Origin: Alphaproteobacteria bacterium
Lineage (GTDB): Bacteria > Pseudomonadota > Alphaproteobacteria > Rhizobiales > Aestuariivirgaceae
Length of the DNA stretch: 50,402 nucleotides
Assembly: GCA_024640405.1 (NCBI GenBank)
Contig: JAHEFB010000032.1
Coordinates: forward strand, 1-50,402
Direction of reading: 5' to 3'
This document shows, one piece after another, positions 44,487-50,402 of this stretch (position 1 is the first letter of the stretch; each line of letters starts with the position of its first letter). Under the pieces are notes generated by a model. It ran no database searches, was not told where the DNA came from, and worked only from the letters and a program-made list of their open reading frames with translations. Both the position numbers and the translations under genes were made by a program.

Positions 44487-46223
44487 TCAGTCTTCGGATT
44501 TTTCCTCTGACTTTTCGTCCGCTCCTGCCTTGTTGAGCGCGGCACCCAGAATGTCGCCGAGTGATGCCCCGGAATCCGAAGATCCGTACTGTTCCACGGC
44601 GGCCTTTTCCTCGGCAATTTCCAGCGCCTTGATCGACAGGCCAACCTTGCGGGCTGTTTTGTCAAACTGGGTGATACGGGCATCCACCTTCTCACCAACG
44701 GCGAACCGCTCGGGACGCTGTTCCGACCGGTCACGGGCCAGATCAGAACGGCGGATGAAGGCCGTCATGTCGGTATCTGCAATCTTCACCTCGATGCCGT
44801 TTTCCTGCACCTCGGTGATTTCACAGGTGACCGTTGCACCCTTGCGCATTCCGCCGGAGGCCGCGCCTTCCATCGGATCGCCGCCAAGCTGCTTGATGCC
44901 GAGCGAAATACGTTCCTTTTCCTGGTCCACGTCAAGCACTATGGCCTTGACCATATCGCCCTTGGTGTAATCCTGGATGGCATCTTCACCGGACCGGTTC
45001 CAGTCCAGATCGGACAGGTGGACCATGCCGTCGACATCTCCTTCAAGACCGATGAACAGACCGAATTCGGTGATGTTCTTGATCTCGCCTTCAACGTGGG
45101 TGTTCTGCGGATAGCGTTCAGCAAACGATGCCCACGGATTGTCGGTGGTCTGTTTCAGGCCAAGTGAGACCCGGCGCTTGGCGGAGTCGACTTCCAGTAC
45201 CTCGACTTCGATCTCTTCCGATGTGGAAACGATCTTGCCGGGGTGAACGTTTTTCTTCGTCCAGCTCATTTCGGAAACGTGGACGAGACCTTCGATGCCT
45301 TCTTCCAGCTCCACAAATGCACCGTAGTCGGTGATGTTGGTGACACGGCCCTTGACGCGTGTGCCCACAGGATACTTGGCATCAACACCTTCCCAGGGAT
45401 CGCTTTCAAGCTGCTTCATGCCAAGGCTGATGCGCTGGGTTTCAGGGTTGATCTTGACGATCTGCACCTTCACGGTCTGGCCGACAGCCAGAACATCGGT
45501 CGGATGATTGACGCGCTTCCAGGAAATGTCGGTGACGTGCAGGAGGCCGTCAATGCCGCCCAGATCGACAAATGCACCATAGTCGGTGATGTTCTTGACC
45601 ACACCTTCGACCTGCTGTCCTTCACCCAGGTTCTGAACCAGTTCGGAGCGCTGCTCTGCACGGGTTTCTTCCATGATGGCACGGCGCGAGACAACAATGT
45701 TGCCGCGGCGCTTGTCCATTTTCAGCACCTGGAAAGGCTGGGTCATGTTCATCAATGGTGTTACATCGCGCACTGGACGGATATCCACCTGCGAGCCTGG
45801 CAGGAAAGCAACCGCGCCGCCAAGGTCAACGGTGAAGCCACCCTTGACGCGACCGAATATAACGCCGTCAACACGCTCATTGTCTTCAAATGATTTCTCA
45901 AGACGCACCCAGGCTTCTTCGCGCCTTGCCTTGTCGCGGGACAAGACGGCTTCGCCCATGGCGTTTTCAATACGGTCGAGGAACACCTCGACTTCATCGC
46001 CAACCGTCAGATCCTGATCCTGGCCGGGTGAGCGAAATTCGCGCAACGGCACACGGCCTTCGGTCTTCAGTCCGACATCGATTATGGCCAGATCGTTTTC
46101 AATGGCAATGATCTTGCCCTTGACAACGGTGCCTTCTGCATTGGTTTCTTCGTTAAAGCTCGCATCGAGCATGGCCGCGAAATCATCGCGGGTTGGGTTA
46201 AGAGAGCTGGTTTCAGCCATCAT
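44487..46223 (-). CDS. rpsA: 30S ribosomal protein S1
   Basis: A 578-residue protein with six S1 RNA-binding repeats; GMKQLESDPWEGVDAKYPVG, GLKQTTDNPWASFAERYPQN and NITDYGAFVDLGGIDGLLHV are typical repeats. The acidic C-terminus has EKSEEKSED. S1 binds mRNA on the 30S subunit. Two tandem ATG codons form the start. It is 238 bases after cmk, which leaves room for its own promoter and an S1-regulated leader. Confidence 0.97.
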   Translation of the reverse strand: MMAETSSLNPTRDDFAAMLDASFNEETNAEGTVVKGKIIAIENDLAIIDVGLKTEGRVPLREFRSPGQDQDLTVGDEVEVFLDRIENAMGEAVLSRDKARREEAWVRLEKSFEDNERVDGVIFGRVKGGFTVDLGGAVAFLPGSQVDIRPVRDVTPLMNMTQPFQVLKMDKRRGNIVVSRRAIMEETRAEQRSELVQNLGEGQQVEGVVKNITDYGAFVDLGGIDGLLHVTDISWKRVNHPTDVLAVGQTVKVQIVKINPETQRISLGMKQLESDPWEGVDAKYPVGTRVKGRVTNITDYGAFVELEEGIEGLVHVSEMSWTKKNVHPGKIVSTSEEIEVEVLEVDSAKRRVSLGLKQTTDNPWASFAERYPQNTHVEGEIKNITEFGLFIGLEGDVDGMVHLSDLDWNRSGEDAIQDYTKGDMVKAIVLDVDQEKERISLGIKQLGGDPMEGAASGGMRKGATVTCEITEVQENGIEVKIADTDMTAFIRRSDLARDRSEQRPERFAVGEKVDARITQFDKTARKVGLSIKALEIAEEKAAVEQYGSSDSGASLGDILGAALNKAGADEKSEEKSED

Positions 46224-46461
46224 TTAAGGTCTTCTTTCAATCAACAAATATGCCTGGCCCACGGAAATTGCCGCAGGACGTCCCGATTTGCGCTGATTAT
46301 CCGGCCGGTAATGGTCAGATACGGGTTGGGCAGCACGGGCACCAAACACTGGGTTCTTGTTCACCAGAGGATGCCAAGCACCACTGTCACCTGTTCCAGA
46401 ATCCGGCGAGAGCAGAGATTAATGATCGGCATCCAGGAACAAATTTAGGGGCCACCTGCCT

Positions 46462-47121
46462 TCAGGCAGAACGCCCCCGCTCATTCAAAACGCTTTCGAC
46501 AAGGTCCAAAGCGGCCTGGAACGCGGCTTCTATACCCAATTCTGTCGTATCGAGCAAGATGGCGTCTTCTGCAGGCATCAGCGGCGCCACCGCGCGGCCA
46601 CTGTCGCGCTCGTCGCGACGTCGAATATCGGCCAGCACATCTGCATAACTCAGGTCGTCACCTCGCCCGACGTGCTCAAGGTGGCGACGCTGGGCACGGG
46701 TTTCAGGCTGTGCCGTTACAAACAGTTTGGCATCGGCATCCGGGCACACAACCGTACCGATGTCGCGTCCGTCCAGCACGGCCCCCGGGGCAGCGGCAGC
46801 AAAGCCACGTTGAAATTCCAGCAACGCTGAACGGACTGCCGGAATGGCGGCAACCTGCGATGCCGCCTCGCCGGCGCCCGGAGAGCGCAACTGTTCTTCT
46901 GTGTAGCAGGACGGATCAAGATACTGCGCAGCCTTCAAAGCGGCCGCCTGGTCATCGGGACTGGCACCAGCAGCCTCTACGGCCAGTCCGGTTGCCCGGT
47001 ACAAAGAGCCTGTATCGAGATAGGAGAGACCGTAGTGGGCCGCCAGTCTGCGGGCCAGTGTGCCCTTGCCGGAAGCTGCCGGTCCATCAACGGCAATAAC
47101 CAGATGCGGGCACCCGGTCAT
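46462..47121 (-). CDS. cmk: Cytidylate kinase
   Basis: A 219-residue NMP kinase with P-loop [33 protein letters not shown] and the [20 protein letters not shown] segment. It phosphorylates CMP and dCMP. The ATG overlaps the aroA stop (ATGA 47118-47121). The aroA-cmk-rpsA order is widely conserved. Confidence 0.96.
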   Translation of the reverse strand: MTGCPHLVIAVDGPAASGKGTLARRLAAHYGLSYLDTGSLYRATGLAVEAAGASPDDQAAALKAAQYLDPSCYTEEQLRSPGAGEAASQVAAIPAVRSALLEFQRGFAAAAPGAVLDGRDIGTVVCPDADAKLFVTAQPETRAQRRHLEHVGRGDDLSYADVLADIRRRDERDSGRAVAPLMPAEDAILLDTTELGIEAAFQAALDLVESVLNERGRSA

Positions 47122-48461
47122 GCCGTCGCATCCTCAAAGCGCGCGCCAAGGCCTTCCATGAAGCTCCTGAAGCCCGGAAAACTCGTGGCCATGACATTTC
47201 CATCATCAACTGTTACCGGCTCTTCGCTGGCCAGACCCATCACCAGAAACGCCATTGCGATGCGATGGTCAAGGTGAGTAACGACGGTTCCGCCGCCCGC
47301 AACCTTGCCACCTGTCACTTCAAGCCAGTCATCACCGGTGTGATGGACCACACCGTTGGCCTGCAACCCTGCCGCGACTGCCGCCAACCGGTCACTTTCC
47401 TTGACGCGCAGCTCATGCAGGCCCTGCATTCTAGTGGTACCGTCGGCGAATGCGGCCGCGACGGCCAGAACCGGATACTCATCAATCATCGACGGTGCCC
47501 GCTCGGCCGGCACCGTCACGCCGCCGAGTTTGCTGGAACGGGCGGTAACATCTCCCACCGGTTCACCACCAGACACTCTTTCATTTGCAATGGAAATGTC
47601 CGCGCCCATTTCGCGCAAAGTGACCATCAAACCGGTCCGGGTTTCGTTCAGCAACATGTTTTCCACCGTGACTTCACCGTCTTCACTGATGATCGCCGCC
47701 ACCAGGACAAAGGCGGCCGATGACGGATCACCGGGCACTTCGACGGTTTGAGCCTGCAATTCCTTATGACCCCTGACAGTGATGCTACGGGCACCATCGT
47801 CGGCTTGGCCAAATGTTATATCTGCACCGAAGCCCTGCAGCATGCGCTCGGTGTGGTCACGGGTCGCCTCCGGCTCGATCACAGTGGTTGCGCCTGGCGC
47901 ATTCAGGCCTGCCAGCAGAACCGCGGATTTGACCTGCGCCGAGGCGACCGGCAACCGGTATACAACGGGAACCGGCTGGCGCGCGCCGTGCAGGGTCAGC
48001 GGCATCCGGCCACCGTCGGAGGTATCGAAACGGGTACCAAAACCTTCAAGCGGTGACACGATGCGGCCCATGGGCCGCGACCGCAGAGAGGCGTCGCCGG
48101 ACATGCGGGCTGAAATCGGGTTGGTTGCCAGAAGGCCCATGGCCAGCCGCGCACCAGTGCCGGAATTGCCGAAATCAATGGTTTGCCCGGGGGACTGGAA
48201 GCCGCCAAGCCCGACGCCGTTGACATGCCAGCTTGCATCATCGTTCCAGCGTTCGACCCGCACACCCAGCGCGGCCATGGCCCTGGCCGTATTGATCACA
48301 TCCTCGCCTTCCAGGAGGCCGGAGATTATGGTTTCACCAATCGCCATGGCGCCAAACATCAACGCGCGATGCGAGATGGATTTATCCCCCGGCACCCTGA
48401 CACGTCCTTCAAGGCGGGGAGATTTCATGCTGCGAAGCGGAAGCGGCGTTGCGGAACTCAA
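47118..48461 (-). CDS. aroA: 3-phosphoshikimate 1-carboxyvinyltransferase (EPSP synthase)
   Basis: A 447-residue enzyme of the shikimate pathway. Motifs include [15 protein letters not shown], the phosphoenolpyruvate-site segment [14 protein letters not shown] and the C-terminal [15 protein letters not shown]. Ala in [12 protein letters not shown], with the surrounding sequence, resembles class II, glyphosate-tolerant enzymes of rhizobia; this is an inference. The start is TTG 48461 with AGGG upstream; ATG 48428 would shorten it by eleven residues. Confidence 0.95.
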   Translation of the reverse strand: MSSATPLPLRSMKSPRLEGRVRVPGDKSISHRALMFGAMAIGETIISGLLEGEDVINTARAMAALGVRVERWNDDASWHVNGVGLGGFQSPGQTIDFGNSGTGARLAMGLLATNPISARMSGDASLRSRPMGRIVSPLEGFGTRFDTSDGGRMPLTLHGARQPVPVVYRLPVASAQVKSAVLLAGLNAPGATTVIEPEATRDHTERMLQGFGADITFGQADDGARSITVRGHKELQAQTVEVPGDPSSAAFVLVAAIISEDGEVTVENMLLNETRTGLMVTLREMGADISIANERVSGGEPVGDVTARSSKLGGVTVPAERAPSMIDEYPVLAVAAAFADGTTRMQGLHELRVKESDRLAAVAAGLQANGVVHHTGDDWLEVTGGKVAGGGTVVTHLDHRIAMAFLVMGLASEEPVTVDDGNVMATSFPGFRSFMEGLGARFEDATA

Positions 48462-48659
48462 GTGAATTTGACCCTGGATTTAGCCGGCACTGACTGCCTT
48501 GATTGCGATATGTAAAGGCGGCATTATCATACCCTGCTGCGACATGCCATCATCACTGGCTGGTAAATTGGCTTTTGACACGCGCGCGCGCCCGTGGCAT
48601 GGGATGCGCCAACACTCTTCATTATTATTTTCAATCGCAAAGATAGGGACGTTGTAACC

Positions 48660-49100
48660 GTGGTCAGCGACGAACTTGGAACCAAACGCACATGCCCCAA
48701 CTGTGCTGCTCGTTTTTACGATCTGAATAAGGATCCCATCACTTGTCCGAAGTGCGATCAGGCATTTGTGGCAGAACAGTTGTTGCCGTCGAAGGCGGAC
48801 CTGCCGACGCGGGCCAAGCCCAGCGACAAGCAGGCTGATGACGAGAAAATCAAAAAGGACGAAGGCGAACTGGAAAAAGATCCGGTTGTTGTAAGCCTGG
48901 AAGACCTTGAGGATGACGATACCGATGATGATACCGATGATGAGGCTGCAGCCATCAAGGACGTCGATCTCGGCGAGACCGACGATGACGATGACACCGA
49001 CGATTCCGATGTGTTCCTTGATGATGAGGAAGATGAAAGCGGTACCGGCGTTGAAGACCTGATTGGCGGCGGGCCGAAGCCTGGCGGAGACGAAGGCTAG
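48660..49100 (+). CDS. TIGR02300 family protein: zinc ribbon plus Asp-rich tail
   Basis: A 146-residue protein when started at GTG 48660 (AGGGA upstream). The N-terminus ELGTKRTCPNCAARFYDLNK followed by CPKCDQAF is a four-cysteine ribbon characteristic of this alphaproteobacterial family, and the motif ELGTKRxCPxC is diagnostic. The rest is highly acidic with repeated DDDTDD units and ends GGGPKPGGDEG. The function is unknown. It is divergent from aroA, the usual place. The longer frame from 48594 adds 22 residues without family resemblance. Confidence 0.85.
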   Translation: MVSDELGTKRTCPNCAARFYDLNKDPITCPKCDQAFVAEQLLPSKADLPTRAKPSDKQADDEKIKKDEGELEKDPVVVSLEDLEDDDTDDDTDDEAAAIKDVDLGETDDDDDTDDSDVFLDDEEDESGTGVEDLIGGGPKPGGDEG

Positions 49101-49111
49101 ACAATGTGCCG

Positions 49112-49140
49112 AACTGGCAGATTGACATTATCTGCCAGTT
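49112..49140 (+). terminator. Hairpin after the TIGR02300 gene
   Basis: AACTGGCAGA and TCTGCCAGTT form a perfect 10-bp stem with a nine-base loop, eleven bases after the stop codon. There is no T-run, so it may be a Rho-type or protective structure. Confidence 0.5.
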
Positions 49141-49226
49141 GCGGGTATCACGCAAACACCACCTCCGGCTCCCATGCCGAACGGCGGAATAGTCGGCCAG
49201 GGCCGATAACAAAAAGACGAGATTTC

Positions 49227-49302
<76 letters not shown>

Positions 49303-49309
49303 GACAGTC

Positions 49310-49346
49310 AAGGACGTTGAGGCAGAGCAGTCTCAGCGTCCTTTTT
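49310..49346 (+). terminator. Terminator of the tRNA-Ala gene
   Basis: AGGACG-t-TGAG pairs with CTCA-g-CGTCCT around a ten-base loop, followed by TTTT. It starts eight bases after the tRNA 3' end. Confidence 0.8.
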
Positions 49347-49507
49347 GTTTAATGATGTCCGAGGGTTACTCGCTTATCGCACAGGAAGGTGTGTCCGAGA
49401 GACGTCGTTTTGTCCGGGATTGCGCCCATTCTGGCAGTTCGTCTCAGCTAGGGTTTTTCGATGACCACACGTTTGGTGAGATGATCCGTTTCCTGTAACG
49501 GCTTTGC

Positions 49508-50313
49508 TCAGATGAACCCGAGGAGATTTCGCTGACTTTGCCAATCCATGGGCAAGTCTGAAAGACGCCGCAATCTATCTGCAGTCAACTGGACAGGCTG
49601 GCGACCCTCAACAATGGCCTGGGTAATGTCTGGAGCAAGAAAGGCAAACCGCAGAGCGCGGCTGATCTTGTTCTTGTCGACCTGCTCTTCTCTTGAGAGT
49701 TTAATAATTGAAATAGCTGACCCGTCAGTCAATCTCTCAAGCCAGTGGTGAGCTTGTGCAACTAGCATGATGAGGGCTTGATTAGGTTCAGCAGCAGCAT
49801 GCGATCTGTCGCCGATGACGATTTTAGTCTCTACGCCGCGCTTCTTGATTTGCAGCGGTGCATGGATTGTTTTTGTAGCGTCCATCGAACGACTGTTGAG
49901 TGAGTTGGCTTTTCCACTGTCATTAGATCGCGGAGGCCAGCCAGCCTGACCTGGATAGCAATGCTCTCAGCCTTGAGTTCAACTCGATGTACCAAAGTGT
50001 TGATAATGCCCTTCAGTTCGCTTTCGGTTTGTTTGGCGAGTCCCCGCGCCAGCTTCGCCGCTTCTCTGGATAGTCGTGTCATCCGATCCGCGGTCAAGTC
50101 TTCATCTGCGAACAAACTCATCAATTTGTCCTGATCACTGAGTGTGTCAGTAAGCAATTGAATGACCGCCTGTTCAACCTGATCTGCAGCCAAGCGCCAT
50201 CCACCTGAAGTGGATGCACCTTCCGACTTCAAACGGTGCGATGTGTAGTAGCGATATCGCTTGTCCTTCTTGACCGCATGAGTGGGTGACAGAGCATTGA
50301 ACCGCCCCGGGAT
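49508..50313 (-). pseudogene. Decayed large serine recombinase: N-terminus lost, frameshifted
   Basis: Two minus-strand frames together cover the middle and C-terminal parts of a large serine recombinase. The upstream frame (to about 50304) has LSPTHAVKKDKRYRYYTSHR and GGWRLAADQVEQAVIQLL, the zinc-ribbon/coiled-coil region. The downstream frame (49885-49508) has IKKRGVETKIVIG, ISRALRFAFLAPDITQAIVE and LPMDWQSQRNLLGFI, the usual C-terminus. A frame change is needed near 49880-49890. The catalytic N-terminal resolvase domain is missing, and an IS3-type element begins at the break. It probably came in with an element integrated at the tRNA. Confidence 0.75.
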
Positions 50314-50402
50314 TGTCGGAGGCTCTAACTCCTGAGTAGGATAGAGCAATGACAAGCAAGACAACGAACAAGTTTTCCTCTGAAGTACGTTCCCGTGCAG
50401 TG
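50314..50402 (+). mobile_element. Left end of an IS3-family insertion sequence (continues past the window)
   Basis: The recombinase similarity ends near 50304. Sequence starting TGTCGGAGGCTCTAACTCC leads into a transposase OrfA start at 50349. The exact IS end and target duplication cannot be fixed because the other end is outside the window. Confidence 0.55.
50349..50402 (+). CDS. IS3-family transposase OrfA, first 18 codons
   Basis: The ATG at 50349 opens MTSKTTNKFSSEVRSRAV, which fits the N-terminus of IS3-family OrfA proteins (MTSKTTNKFSPEVR type), whose helix-turn-helix binds the IS ends. The gene runs off the window. OrfB, reached by frameshifting in this family, would lie beyond. It was identified from the short conserved start only. 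Confidence 0.6.
   Translation, partial: MTSKTTNKFSSEVRSRAV

Noticed and set aside
48594..48659. N-terminal extension of the TIGR02300 protein
   Set aside because: The family begins close to ELGTKR; the extra 22 residues look like translated leader, and the GTG at 48660 has AGGGA upstream.
49171..49182. CCCATGCCGAAC, a string typical of 5S rRNA
   Set aside because: The surrounding sequence lacks the rest of 5S rRNA and its helices; there is no 16S/23S nearby, so this is coincidence.

Overview
The window reads as a chromosomal segment of an alphaproteobacterium of the Rhizobiales/Hyphomicrobiales type. The main evidence is gene order: pckA facing chvI-chvG-hprK-EIIA(Man)-HPr-ahcY-divL-tsaE/amgK-murU-addB-addA-trxA, then folC-accD-trpA-trpB-trpF-pyrF-lapA-ihfB-sppA-rpsA-cmk-aroA on the other strand. 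Supporting traits are a DivL with tyrosine in place of the kinase histidine, a short HPr kinase, an AccD that has lost its zinc-ribbon cysteines, and rpoN beside lptC-lptA-lptB, hpf and ptsN.

Layout. 1-2760 is accessory-looking and AT-richer: an integrase remnant, a small secreted Cys-containing protein, a 39-residue membrane microprotein too short for usual gene callers, a diverged direct repeat and an APH-fold kinase. 2817-9602 holds an SDR oxidoreductase, a short RNase D, the LPS-transport genes lptC/lptA/lptB, rpoN, hpf and ptsN. 9613-13155 is rich in repeats around a DUF1150 gene, a small heat-shock gene and a taurine-pyruvate aminotransferase gene. 13180-24358 has polA, a MarR-like regulator with a four-cysteine tail, pckA, the ChvI/ChvG two-component system, a truncated regulatory PTS and ahcY. 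24671-36546 is one long collinear run: cell-cycle kinase divL, t6A/peptidoglycan-recycling genes, the AddAB recombination nuclease and thioredoxin. 36635-48461 is a long minus-strand housekeeping block. 48660-50402 has a TIGR02300-type acidic protein, tRNA-Ala(GGC), then a broken serine recombinase cut by the start of an IS3-family element.

How it works together. Sensing and carbon control (ChvG/ChvI, HprK/EIIA/HPr, PtsN, RpoN, PckA), envelope building (Lpt proteins, AmgK/MurU recycling, AccD) and replication/repair (PolA, AddAB, IHF beta) are grouped in translationally coupled sets, with repeated ATGA or GTGA stop/start overlaps.

The least conventional content is a family of palindromic intergenic elements. 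The clearest case lies upstream of polA: a 265-bp multi-hairpin, TA-flanked palindrome sits inside the right inverted repeat of an older 368-bp mosaic element. Removing the insert restores a gap-free match between the two ends of the older element. Related pieces lie after ptsN, at the stop codon of trxA and at the stop codon of trpA. No CRISPR array and no clear phage or toxin-antitoxin module was seen. Family names rest on recognised motifs and gene order, not on database searches.
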